From the NCBI RefSeq assembly GCF_003399765.1, contig NZ_NFZV01000001.1, positions 409,704 to 473,703 on the forward strand: a DNA stretch of 64,000 bases. The letters run 5' to 3'. Source of the stretch: Alkalilimnicola ehrlichii (GTDB lineage Bacteria; Pseudomonadota; Gammaproteobacteria; Nitrococcales; AK92). The notes beneath the pieces are model-generated. The model did not search any database. It had not been told where the DNA came from and saw only the letters and a list, made by a program, of their open reading frames with translations. The number at the start of each line of letters is the position of its first letter. Position 1 is the first letter of the stretch. Position numbers and translations under genes: made by a program. Of this stretch, positions 8,650-17,319 are shown in pieces.

Positions 8650-9864
8650 TTAGCCTACCATTTGGTTAAGTTCGAATATCGGCATAAGGATCGATAACAC
8701 GATCACCAAGACAATGCCGCCCATCGTCAAAATCAACATAGGCTCGAAGATCGCTAATATGGACTGAATAGTGCCTTCGGTCTCCCGCTCCTGGTTGATG
8801 GCTGCCCGTTCAAGCATCGCCTCCAGCTTACCGCTGGCCTCGCCGCTATTGATTAAGTGCAGCATCATGGCCGGGAACTGTCCACTCCGTTCCAGGGAAC
8901 GGCTAATACTCGTGCCTTCGCGCACTTGCGAGGCGGCGTCTTCCACGGCTTCCCGCATCGCTACGTTGGAAATAACCTGCGCGCTGATTCGTAAAGCTTC
9001 CAGCACCGGTACGCCGCTACCGGCAAGAATGCTGAAGGTGCGGGCAAAGCGGCCGGCGTTCACGCCGCGGGTCAGGCGGCCGATGAGGGGAAGCTTTAGC
9101 ACCAGATGATGGATGCGGCGTCGGAATTTAAGCCCGCGCATCGCGTAGCTGAAGGCGAAAATGCCGCCGACAATGGCCAGCGCTAACCAGATGCCGTGGT
9201 GACGCAGGAAATCGCTGGTGGCGATAACGGCTTGCGTCAGCGTGGGTAGCTCCTGATTGAGATCGGTGAAGACCTCGGTGATCTTGGGGACGACATAGGT
9301 TAGCAGCAGAATGATGACCAGCACGGCAACGATGAGCAGCCCGGCGGGGTAAAACAGTGCCAGCTGGATCTTCTGCCGCATATGTTGGCGGCCTTCCGTG
9401 TAATCCGCTAAGCGCTCCAGAACAACGTCCAGATGCCCGGTTTGTTCGCCGGCCGCCACGGTGGCGCGGTACATTTCGTTAAAAGCTCGCGGATAGAGGG
9501 CTAAACCGTCGGCAAGCGGGTGGCCCTCCATGACCTTGGAGCGGACGGCGGCCATCATCGTGCCCAAGCGGGGTTTTTCGGCCTGCTGGGCTATGGCTTG
9601 CAGGGCTTCCTCCAGCGGTAGCCCTGAGCCGATGAGGGTCGCAAGCTGCCGGGTGAGCAAGGCAACCTCTGCCGGCGAGGCGCCGCCGCCGCCCAGGCTG
9701 ATGGTGCTGCGCTTCTTCTCCTTCTCGGCAACTTCATTGACTTCGAGCGGAATCCAGCCGCGTTCGCGCAGTTTAGCCCGTACTTGACGGGCGGTATCCC
9801 CCTCAAGAACTCCGTTCTGAGATTTGCCGCCCCCGTCGAGGGCTTGGAATTCAAACGCAGCCAT
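8650..9864 (-). CDS. gspF: Type II secretion inner membrane platform protein GspF
   Basis: 404 aa polytopic protein. Two T2SSF domains (about residues 70-190 and 270-395) are each followed by membrane segments: LALFYPAGLLIVAVLVIILLL near 170, IWLALAIVGGIFAFSYAM near 225, and ILAIFEPMLILTMGGIVLVIVL near 375. Conserved GspF motifs include LLTRQLATLIGSGLPLEEAL and FARTFSILAGSGVPVLEAL (key G and P residues). GspF couples the GspE ATPase to pseudopilus extrusion. The start follows gspE with a hairpin in between. Confidence 0.95.
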   Translation of the reverse strand: MAAFEFQALDGGGKSQNGVLEGDTARQVRAKLRERGWIPLEVNEVAEKEKKRSTISLGGGGASPAEVALLTRQLATLIGSGLPLEEALQAIAQQAEKPRLGTMMAAVRSKVMEGHPLADGLALYPRAFNEMYRATVAAGEQTGHLDVVLERLADYTEGRQHMRQKIQLALFYPAGLLIVAVLVIILLLTYVVPKITEVFTDLNQELPTLTQAVIATSDFLRHHGIWLALAIVGGIFAFSYAMRGLKFRRRIHHLVLKLPLIGRLTRGVNAGRFARTFSILAGSGVPVLEALRISAQVISNVAMREAVEDAASQVREGTSISRSLERSGQFPAMMLHLINSGEASGKLEAMLERAAINQERETEGTIQSILAIFEPMLILTMGGIVLVIVLSILMPIFELNQMVG

Positions 9865-9887
9865 AGTTGCTCGGTGTCTATCCCTGT

Positions 9888-9915
9888 AGCGGCCGGCTCT
9901 CGTTAGCCGGCCGCT
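9888..9915 (-). repeat. Hairpin in the gspE-gspF gap
   Basis: A perfect 11-bp inverted repeat, AGCGGCCGGCT (9888-9898) and AGCCGGCCGCT (9905-9915), with a six-base loop. It sits between the gspE stop and the gspF start. No T-tract follows on the minus strand. Confidence 0.5.
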
Positions 9916-9976
9916 GTTAAGTTTTTAATGCTGACAGAAGGTTTAACGTAATGTCGTCGTGTGGTCTGACAGGCCG

Positions 9977-11526
9977 TTAATGGCCTTCGTCGGTGCTAAC
10001 CCGCATGACTTCCTCCAGCGTCGTTTCTCCTTTGAGTACGCGTTGGATGCCGTCGTGCCGCAGCGATGGGGTTTTTGCCGGGCGTGCGCTTCGATGGACT
10101 GTTCGCCCACACCGTCGTGAATCATAGTGCGCATTTGCTCGTCGATAACGATCAGCTCGAATACGCCCGCACGGCCGCTATAGCCGATGTTGTTGCAGTG
10201 CTCGCAGCCTTTAGGCGCGTATAGGGTCGGCGGATTGTTGGGGTCGACGCCCATGACATCGCAGTCGGCCCGGCCGGCCTGATACGGACTGCGGCAGTGC
10301 GGGCAGAGCTTGCGTACCAGGCGTTGGGCAAGAACGCCGACCAGACTCGACGACAAGAGAAAGGGCTCGACGCCCATGTCGCGCAAGCGCGTCACGGCAC
10401 CTGCCGCGGTGTTGGTATGCAAGGTCGATAATACCAAGTGGCCAGTCAACGAAGCCTGTACCGCGATTTCGGCCGTTTCCAAGTCGCGAATCTCGCCGAC
10501 CATGACGACATCGGGGTCTTGCCGGAGGATGGCGCGGAGGCCGCGAGCAAAACTCATATCGACTTTGGTATTAACCTGGGTCTGGCCGATGCCGTCGATG
10601 TAATACTCGATCGGGTCTTCGACCGTAAGAATACTGCGGCTCTTATCGTTGAGCCGGGCCAGAGCCGCGTACAGGGTGGTCGTTTTACCGGAGCCGGTGG
10701 GGCCGGTAACGAGGATGATGCCGTGTGGCTTGTGGATAATATCGTCGATGTGATCCTGCAAGCCCTGCGGCATCCCGAGGTGGTTCAGGTCGAGGCGGCC
10801 GGCTTGTTTGTCCAGCAAACGCATGACGACCCGCTCGCCATGGCCGGAGGGCAGGGTGGAGACACGGACATCGACCGCACGGCCGGCGATTTTCAGGGAA
10901 ATGCGGCCATCTTGCGGCAGGCGTTTCTCGGCAATGTCGAGTTTCGCCATGACCTTAATACGCGAGACCAGTAGCGGCGCCATGACCCGCGGGGGCTGGA
11001 GGATTTCGCGCAGCACGCCGTCAATCCGAAAGCGTACCGTCAAGCGCGTTTCGAACGGTTCGATATGAACGTCCGACGCGTTGTTCTTGATCGCCTCGGT
11101 AAGCAGAGCGTTAATCAGGCGGATGATGGGCGCGTCGTCCTGGCTCTCGAGCAGGTCTTCGGGTTCGGGCAGCGTCTGGGCTATCCGCGATAAATCCATA
11201 TCGCCGCCCAGATCTTCCATCATTTGCATGGTATCGCCGGACTGCGTTTCGTAGGTTTGCTGTAGCAGACGGTCGAATTCGCCTTCTTCTACCTGCGTCA
11301 GGTGCAACGGTATTTTCAGCGTGCGTCGCAGCTCTAGCAGCGCGGCCGGGCGTGGCCGGCCGCGGGTCATTACTTGAGCGATCCCTTTGTCGATATCGGT
11401 AACCAATACTCCGTGGCGCTTGGCGAAGCCGAAAGACGGGCGCAGGCCGGGGGTGGTCGGTTCCTGCTCGCGCACGTCGTGTTGCTGCAGAACTTCGGTC
11501 GTGGCGTTCACGGTTCGTTCCCTCAC
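9977..11526 (-). CDS. gspE: Type II secretion ATPase GspE, frameshifted near the C-terminus
   Basis: Cytoplasmic hexameric ATPase that powers type II secretion. Visible motifs: N-terminal GspL-binding domain, Walker [13 protein letters not shown], Asp box LTVEDPIEY, Walker [15 protein letters not shown], His box [12 protein letters not shown], and the tetracysteine zinc site CPHC ... CEHC. Start is GTG at 11526, 3 bp after the gspD stop. After EAHAR the reading frame turns to nonsense and runs to 9943; shifting by one base at CGGGC (10078-10082) gives [20 protein letters not shown], then [13 protein letters not shown] and a stop at 9977, the true GspE ending. A single-base deletion is therefore inferred. 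Confidence 0.93.
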
Positions 11527-11529
11527 TTT

Positions 11530-13485
11530 TTACTCAAACGGCGCTGGTAATACGGGCTCCCCGAAAGGAGGAAGGACCGGCGCATTTTCCTTCGGCTGCA
11601 TGAATATGCCGCGCTCACGCTGCCCTAGCTGTTCGGCCCGCATGAAGTTGTACTTCCGTTGGCTGAAACGGTTGGCATCGTTGATGTCGCGTATGATGGT
11701 CGGTTGCAGGAAAAGCATCAGGTTGCGCTTTCGAGTCTCCGATACGCGAGAGCGGAATAGGTTGCCGAGTACTGGAATGTCGCCAAGTAACGGCACGCGC
11801 TGTTCGCGCTCGGTGACGAAGTCGTCAATGAGGCCGCCGAGCGCTATAAGCTGACCGTCTTCGACCAGAATGCTCGTTTGAATCGACCGTTTGTTGGTCT
11901 CAATGCCTAACTCGCCGCGCGCAGCCACGTCCGAGACCTCCTGCTCGATGTCCATCAATACCGCATCGCCTTCGTTAATCTGAGGCTTGATTTTCAGGAT
12001 TACACCAACGTCCTCCCGCTGTACGGTTTGGAACGGGTTGGTGATATCGTCGGTGCCGACGCCGGTGTAGCTGCCGGTGACGAAGGGTACGTTCTGCGCG
12101 ACGCGAATTTCCGCTTCCTGGTTGTCCAGCGTGACGATCGAAGGCGTCGACAGAATATTGGTCTGACTATCCTCCGCCAGCGCTCGAATGAAAGCCCCGA
12201 ATCGATATCGGGAACTTATATCGCCCAGCACCATGCTCATGCCCGAGCCGATATTGCCAGGCGTGATCTGGCCTCCCTGGCCGACGTTGATGGCACTACG
12301 CGTACCGCCGCCATGGGCGCTAAAAAAGGAAGCGAATGCCGGCAGATCGTTCTGAGAGTCGAAAGCACCCGTCTCGATACCCAATTCGCGGTTATGGTTG
12401 CCGGAGATCTCCGCAATGGCCGCTTCCACCAGAATTTGTGCACGCCGCACGTCAAGCTGCCGAATAATAGACTCCAACGAGCGCTGAACGTTCGGTGGTG
12501 CGGTAATCACGAGTGCGTTGGTGGCCTCGTCGGCCTGAATATTCACTTCGCTGCGGCGCCGCGTGGTGCCTTCGCCGCCTTGTTGCTGCGCCTCCGGCAG
12601 GTTCTCGCTGACCCCGGCAATAACCGGCGCTAAGTCGGCCGCTCGCGCATAGCGCAGGTAAATCACCCGTGTGTCGCCGGTATCCTCCAGCGGGGTGTCA
12701 AGGTGCGCAATCAACGCTCGAATTCGGGTGCGGGAGGCTTGATCGCCGCTAATGAGCAGGCTGTTCGAACGCTCGTCGGCGACAATCCGTGCCGGCGCCC
12801 GGGCGCCATCGCCAAGGCCCTGCTGCTGTTGTTGCTGAAGGCTGGCGATCATGCGTGCCAGCTCGCCGGCGGAAGCATGTTCAAGCCGTACGACTTCGAC
12901 TTCGTCGTCGCTGGCGCGGTCGATGCGACGAACCAACTGTGTCATCCGGCTAATGTTGGCCGCGCGATCGGAGATGATCAGGGCGTTGGTCGGCGGATAC
13001 GCGGCCAAGTGGCCTTGCTGGGGAACCAGGGGCCGTAAGATAGGGACCAGTTGTGCCACCGGGACGTTTTCGACGGTAATGACCTGGGTTACAACCTCGT
13101 CGCCTTCGCCTCCCCCAATCGGGGCGCCCATTTGCTTGGCATTGACGTCCGGGATGATCTTGGTGATTTCGCCCTCGTCGATGGCCGAGAAACCATGCAC
13201 CTGTAAAATGGAAAGGAAGACGCGGTAGAGTTCGTCGGCCTCCATCGGCCTGCGCGATACAACCGTGACTTGGGCGCGTACGCGCGGATCGACAATAAAG
13301 TTCCGGCCCGTTACTTCCGAAACGGTGTTGATCAACGCACTGATATCCGCCCCTTTTAGGTTCAGCGTGATTTCTTCCTGAGCCTGGCTCGGGCTGGCTA
13401 CCACGATCGCAAACGCCAAGAGAGTGGCGATAAGCACACGCGTAGGGCGCAGCGCGGCCTCCTTAAAGTAGCGCTGAAAGGTCAT
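11530..13485 (-). CDS. gspD: Type II secretion outer membrane secretin GspD
   Basis: 651 aa. Signal peptide at residues 1-35 (ATLLAFAIVVASPSQAQ). The N0 domain starts at ITLNLKGADISALIN, followed by N1-N3 repeats (VITVENVPVAQLVPILRPLV; VEVVRLEHASAGELARMI; RVIYLRYARAADLAPVI). The C-terminal secretin core has the family signature VPLLGDIPVLGNLFRS. A polar insert with QQQQQQG lies in N2. GspD forms the 15-mer gated channel of the outer membrane. Its ATG overlaps the stop of a 48-codon ORF (ATGA), so initiation is probably coupled to that ORF. No pilotin gene (gspS) is seen nearby. Confidence 0.96.
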   Translation of the reverse strand: MTFQRYFKEAALRPTRVLIATLLAFAIVVASPSQAQEEITLNLKGADISALINTVSEVTGRNFIVDPRVRAQVTVVSRRPMEADELYRVFLSILQVHGFSAIDEGEITKIIPDVNAKQMGAPIGGGEGDEVVTQVITVENVPVAQLVPILRPLVPQQGHLAAYPPTNALIISDRAANISRMTQLVRRIDRASDDEVEVVRLEHASAGELARMIASLQQQQQQGLGDGARAPARIVADERSNSLLISGDQASRTRIRALIAHLDTPLEDTGDTRVIYLRYARAADLAPVIAGVSENLPEAQQQGGEGTTRRRSEVNIQADEATNALVITAPPNVQRSLESIIRQLDVRRAQILVEAAIAEISGNHNRELGIETGAFDSQNDLPAFASFFSAHGGGTRSAINVGQGGQITPGNIGSGMSMVLGDISSRYRFGAFIRALAEDSQTNILSTPSIVTLDNQEAEIRVAQNVPFVTGSYTGVGTDDITNPFQTVQREDVGVILKIKPQINEGDAVLMDIEQEVSDVAARGELGIETNKRSIQTSILVEDGQLIALGGLIDDFVTEREQRVPLLGDIPVLGNLFRSRVSETRKRNLMLFLQPTIIRDINDANRFSQRKYNFMRAEQLGQRERGIFMQPKENAPVLPPFGEPVLPAPFE

Positions 13486-13628
13486 CGGTTACTGCCTTGT
13501 GATTGTTTACCGGTTGCCCGGAATTGCTCAACAACTCCCATCGGGTCAGACTGACGATAAGCTTCGGTGCGATGCCGCCGCGTCACGCCGCAGCAACTGC
13601 CGCCTAAGCTACTCGTGGCGCTATGCAT
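13482..13628 (-). CDS. Unreported small ORF (48 aa) coupled to gspD
   Basis: ATG at 13628 is preceded by a strong ribosome binding site (AGGAG, seven bases upstream on the minus strand). The 48 codons end in a TGA that overlaps the gspD start as ATGA. The peptide begins MHSATSSLGGSCCGVTRRH and is rich in Ser, Gly, Arg and Gln; it has no signal peptide, membrane helix or family I recognise. It could be a leader peptide that delivers ribosomes to gspD, or simply a translated upstream ORF without a protein function. Support is the ribosome binding site and the coupling geometry only. Confidence 0.4.
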   Translation of the reverse strand: MHSATSSLGGSCCGVTRRHRTEAYRQSDPMGVVEQFRATGKQSQGSNR

Positions 13629-14047
13629 TATGCTCTCCTCGCTTATAGTTCAACCACCCCTGGGTGGACTGATTCTTCAACTTCATCGCGCAATGTCGTT
13701 GTCAGCCGTGTCACAAACTATAAAAGTAGCTTATTGCACCACTTTAGTATTTTGTTTTGCCGAAATCTGCTCCCAGGCTGCTGTATAAGCGCTATCGCAT
13801 TTTGCGCCGAGGAGGATGACAGGGAGATATTACGCGATTGAGTACGGCACCTATAGCATGTAATTCCGTCGGTACATAATGCCTGTGCAGGTGTCGGTAT
13901 GGCGCTGCGCTTAATGAGGCACGACTATAAGGCCGTGCGGTTTCGCTAACGCCGCATATCGCCTTCGATAAGGCTTCCCCCCACATATACGCCATGGTGA
14001 ATAGGTGCCGCTTCTGACGGCGGCCCGTCGCAACTGCCGCCGCCGCG
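13629..14047. other. Non-coding stretch between gspC and the gspD leader ORF
   Basis: About 420 bp with lower GC and no convincing gene on either strand. Next to the gspC stop is a weak hairpin (GGCGGC/GCCGCC). The 12-base string GCAACTGCCGCC occurs at 14030-14041 and again inside the small ORF at 13593-13604. A short inverted repeat (CCACCC/GGGTGG) lies just before the ribosome binding site of that ORF. A separate promoter for gspD probably lies here, but I see no clear -35/-10 pair. Confidence 0.4.
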
Positions 14048-14965
14048 TTAGAACTGGATGCGGACCGTTTGTTCCCGGCCGCCCCTATTAACTCGCAAGG
14101 TTATGTCACCGGAGCCTGCCAGTTCTTCCAAGGCTAGAAAAGCCTTGTCCATCTGATCTAGCTGTACGTCATTGATGGCGGTAACCACATCGCCGGGTTC
14201 CAGGCCGGCCATTTCGAACAAGCGAGCGTCTGAGCCGGGCTGAATACGAAAGCCTTGCATGCCGCTGTCGGTGTTAACCGGCTCGGCGCGCAGGTAGCGC
14301 TGAGCTTGGTCCGGGCGCTCCAGTAGCTCGCGTCGGTAGCGGTTCAGGTCTTGGGTATCGGCGGTCGACGCTTGCGAAGGCGAACGCGACTGGGCGCGGC
14401 TGGGTTGCCTCGGCGTCGGGGGGGCGCTCGCCACGTCATCGAGTCGATCCTCCGGCAGGCGGAGCGTTTCGTATTGACCGTCGCGTCGGAGAATGACGCG
14501 GTCGGCTAAAATCCGATCGATCTGTACGCCGCGGCTAATCTCCTGCCCGACCCGATAATGCTCGTCCGCGCGTCCTGGGGCGGCGATGATGGCGCGCGCT
14601 TGGTCGGGGTTGGAATTAAACAATATGCCGCGCAGGGTGAGGTTTAGCCGCGTGTCCGGCGCCTCGATAGGGGCGGTCGCCACGTCGTCCGGGCTCGCCT
14701 CGCCGAACAGGCTGATCGAGGCAAGCCGCCGGTAGTCGTTCCCTGCCGGGCGCTGTTCGGTCGCAGAGGCGGCTATCGGCTGCGGTGGCGGTGCGGCTTC
14801 CCGCGACTGCGGAATAACCGACCAGGTAAAGTTGGCGAGGCCGTGGCCAAGAAGAATCACTAACAACACGGCGGCAGCAAGTGCCAGCCGGTCGAGCACC
14901 TGGGGCTGTAATGCTTGATTGAGAGTCGCAATACTATATTTCACGTGATACAACCGGCCGGCCAA
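14048..14965 (-). CDS. gspC: Type II secretion inner membrane protein GspC
   Basis: 305 aa. One transmembrane helix at about residues 28-48 (LALAAAVLLVILLGHGLANF), a Pro-rich linker, the HR domain (about 85-155: YRRLASISLFGEAS ... LNLTLRGILFNSNPDQARAII) that contacts the secretin N0 domain, another disordered linker, and a C-terminal PDZ domain (about 225-305, GFRIQPGSDARLFEMAGL, PGDVVTAINDVQL). The presence of PDZ places it with the classic OutC/EpsC form. The start shown is a TTG; GTG at 14944 is an alternative and neither has a clear ribosome binding site. Confidence 0.93.
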   Translation of the reverse strand: MAGRLYHVKYSIATLNQALQPQVLDRLALAAAVLLVILLGHGLANFTWSVIPQSREAAPPPQPIAASATEQRPAGNDYRRLASISLFGEASPDDVATAPIEAPDTRLNLTLRGILFNSNPDQARAIIAAPGRADEHYRVGQEISRGVQIDRILADRVILRRDGQYETLRLPEDRLDDVASAPPTPRQPSRAQSRSPSQASTADTQDLNRYRRELLERPDQAQRYLRAEPVNTDSGMQGFRIQPGSDARLFEMAGLEPGDVVTAINDVQLDQMDKAFLALEELAGSGDITLRVNRGGREQTVRIQF

Positions 14966-15079
14966 AAAGTAGATGTTGAGCTTCGTGATTTGCTTATAAA
15001 TGTTTGTCTATAAAGCTTAATGAAGGACATGAAGCACTTGCAACCGCAACTTTTGTAGGAGCATAGACAAGTGTAGGCA

Positions 15080-15108
15080 TTGACAGTTCCCCGTCGTATC
15101 GCTAATGT
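15080..15108 (+). promoter_or_regulatory. Sigma-70 promoter for trxA
   Basis: TTGACA at 15080-15085 and TAATGT at 15103-15108, spaced by exactly 17 bp. The first hexamer is a full consensus match and the second matches four of six. Transcription would start near 15115, leaving a leader of about 150 nt before trxA. Confidence 0.65.
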
Positions 15109-15264
15109 TTGTCCTAATTATGCGCGTTGCGCTCGCCCTCACGCTTCCCCACAGTTGTTTCCGCTGATAGCGAGCCTAAAAAGTTCATCGCACTCTGGTC
15201 ATATCCGTTACCCACCTTTAGTTTAGACACTATTGAGCTTTAAGATAGTTGGAGGCACAAAATC

Positions 15265-15591
15265 GTGAGCGACAACATCGTCCACGCCAGCGACGCCACG
15301 TTTGAGAACGAAGTCCTAAAGGCCAGCGAGCCTGTGTTGGTCGATTATTGGGCTGAGTGGTGTGGCCCTTGCAAAATGATCTCGCCGATCCTCGATGAGG
15401 TATCGAAAGATTATGCAGGTCGGTTGAAAGTTGTTAAATTGAACATTGACGAGAATCCGGAAACGCCGCCTAAGTACGGTATCCGCGGTATCCCAACCTT
15501 GATGCTGTTTAAAAACGGCGGGGTTGAAGCCACTAAAGTGGGGGCGCTGTCAAAGTCGCAGCTTGCGGCATTTATCGACAGCAACCTATAA
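15265..15591 (+). CDS. trxA: Thioredoxin 1
   Basis: 108 aa, the standard length. The redox site WCGPCK is at residues 32-37, with the buried Asp (VDYWAEWC, D27) and the cis-Pro loop RGIPTLML. It reduces protein disulfides in the cytoplasm and supplies electrons to ribonucleotide reductase and PAPS reductase. Start codon is GTG at 15265, with GGAGG nine bases upstream. It is followed by rho after 191 bp, the arrangement in E. coli and many gammaproteobacteria, and is divergent from gspC. Confidence 0.97.
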   Translation: MSDNIVHASDATFENEVLKASEPVLVDYWAEWCGPCKMISPILDEVSKDYAGRLKVVKLNIDENPETPPKYGIRGIPTLMLFKNGGVEATKVGALSKSQLAAFIDSNL

Positions 15592-15782
15592 CGGTCGGTG
15601 CGGCCGCCGGTCAATTGGCTGTGCGGTCGCCTTGCTTTTTGTTATTGAGACCCAAAGCTAGCTAATTGATCCTTGATCCTAATAAGTAGTAGGCGCACAC
15701 CCTCCAATCGGCTGTATGGTCGGACTGAGGCGATCGCCGCGCTATTCCCTCTTTATATTCCATCCTGACGAAACCTACGAAC

Positions 15783-17039
15783 ATGAACCTGACGGAACTA
15801 AAACAGAAGCCTGCCTCGGAGCTTATCGAGATCGCTCAATCCTTCAAGATCGAAGGCATGGCGAGATCGCGTAAGCAGGATGTCATCTTTGCCATCCTGA
15901 AGGCGCATGCGAAAAACGGTGAAGATATTTACGGCGACGGCGTGCTGGAGATCCTCCAGGACGGTTTCGGCTTCCTCCGCTCGGCGGACAGCTCGTACTT
16001 GGCCGGTCCGGACGATATCTACGTCTCGCCCAGTCAGATCCGTCGTTTCAGTTTGCGCACCGGCGACACAGTGGCCGGCAAGATTCGGCCGCCGAAAGAA
16101 GGCGAGCGCTACTTTGCGCTGCTGAAAGTCAACGAGATTAACTACGAAAAGCCGGAGCAGGCGAAAAATAAGGTTCTGTTCGAAAACCTGACGCCGCTGT
16201 TTACCCGCGAGCGCCTGATGATGGAGCGCGGTAACGGCAGTACGGAAGACATTACCGCACGGGTCATCGACCTTACCTCGCCGATCGGTAAGGGCCAGCG
16301 CGGCCTGATCGTTTCGCCGCCCAAGGCGGGTAAAACGATGATGCTGCAAAATATCGCGCAAAGCATTACGGCGAACCATCCTGAGTGTTATCTCATCGTG
16401 CTGCTGATTGACGAGCGGCCAGAGGAAGTCACCGAGATGGCGCGCTCCGTGCGCGGCGAGGTTGTCTCCAGTACGTTCGACGAGCCCGCCAGCCGCCACG
16501 TGCAGGTTGCCGAGATGGTGATCGAGAAGGCCAAGCGCTTGGTAGAGCACAAGCGCGATGTGGTGATTCTGCTGGATTCCATCACGCGCCTTGCGCGGGC
16601 TTACAACACGGTGGTGCCGTCTTCCGGTAAGGTGCTGACCGGCGGCGTCGACGCTAACGCTCTGCATCGGCCGAAGCGCTTTTTCGGCGCGGCGCGTAAC
16701 ATCGAGGAAGGCGGAAGTCTTACCATTCTAGCAACCGCGCTGGTGGAAACCGGCTCGCGGATGGACGATGTGATTTACGAGGAATTCAAGGGCACTGGTA
16801 ACATGGAGCTGCACTTGGATCGTCGCATCGCCGAGAAGCGGATTTATCCGGCGATTAACATTAATCGCTCTGGTACCCGTCGCGAAGAGCTGTTGATGAA
16901 GCCCGACGAGTTGCAGAAGGTGTGGATTCTCCGCAAGCTGCTGCACCCGATGGACGAATTGGCCGCGATCGAGTTCCTGCTCGACAAGCTGAAAGACACC
17001 AAGACCAACAACGAGTTCTTCGACTCGATGAAGCGCTAA
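15783..17039 (+). CDS. rho: Transcription termination factor Rho
   Basis: 418 aa, almost the E. coli length. N-terminal Rho helix bundle, then the cold-shock-like primary RNA-binding domain ([17 protein letters not shown]). The ATPase core shows Walker [15 protein letters not shown] (about residue 180), Walker [18 protein letters not shown], and the Q and R loops. Rho is a hexameric helicase that ends transcription of untranslated RNA. Rho mRNAs are usually autoregulated through the leader; the 191-bp gap upstream is long enough for that but I see no specific element. Confidence 0.98.
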   Translation: MNLTELKQKPASELIEIAQSFKIEGMARSRKQDVIFAILKAHAKNGEDIYGDGVLEILQDGFGFLRSADSSYLAGPDDIYVSPSQIRRFSLRTGDTVAGKIRPPKEGERYFALLKVNEINYEKPEQAKNKVLFENLTPLFTRERLMMERGNGSTEDITARVIDLTSPIGKGQRGLIVSPPKAGKTMMLQNIAQSITANHPECYLIVLLIDERPEEVTEMARSVRGEVVSSTFDEPASRHVQVAEMVIEKAKRLVEHKRDVVILLDSITRLARAYNTVVPSSGKVLTGGVDANALHRPKRFFGAARNIEEGGSLTILATALVETGSRMDDVIYEEFKGTGNMELHLDRRIAEKRIYPAININRSGTRREELLMKPDELQKVWILRKLLHPMDELAAIEFLLDKLKDTKTNNEFFDSMKR

Positions 17040-17141
17040 GCGCGACAGGCTGCCGTGAGGCGTGGCGGCATTGCCGTTACGCCTGCGGGTGTCGGTTCTT
17101 CTTTCCTTGTTTTCCCGGTTAGGCTGTCTTCCACGAGACGT

Positions 17142-17164
17142 GGGCCTGTTGGGCCGTCAGGCCC
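17142..17164 (+). terminator. Possible hairpin downstream of rho
   Basis: Stem GGGCCTG/CAGGCCC with a nine-base loop, about 100 bp after the rho stop. There is no T-tract after it, so this is at best a weak or Rho-assisted stop. Confidence 0.25.
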
Positions 17165-17270
17165 AGCGATTCCCCAACAAGCGGCTGCCCTTCGAAAATA
17201 GGGCCGAGTAGGCTTTCGCTGGCCGCGTTATTTCTCTTTTGCTTATCCCACACCAACAAGGTGCAGGCAT

Positions 17271-17296
17271 AAAAAAGGGCGCCGAAGCGCCCTTTT
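17271..17296 (-). terminator. Rho-independent terminator of the porin gene
   Basis: AAAAGGGCGC (17273-17282) and GCGCCCTTTT (17287-17296) form a 10-bp stem closed by a four-base TTCG-type loop on the minus strand, followed by six T. It lies 24 bp after the porin stop. Confidence 0.9.
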
Positions 17297-17319
17297 GGTA
17301 TCTAAACGTTAAGACCGCC

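Noticed and set aside
10438-10974. Open frame of 178 codons opposite gspE
   Set aside because: Antisense shadow of the conserved ATPase core.
12028-12633. Open frame of 201 codons opposite gspD
   Set aside because: Antisense shadow of the secretin domain, no start signal.
13567-13995. Plus and minus frames of 67-73 codons in the gspC-gspD gap
   Set aside because: No ribosome binding sites and no similarity; only the ORF at 13482-13628 has start signals.
15798-16667. Open frame of 289 codons on the minus strand
   Set aside because: Lies fully inside rho, whose every motif is intact. High GC leaves the antisense frame open; no ribosome binding site or known domain.
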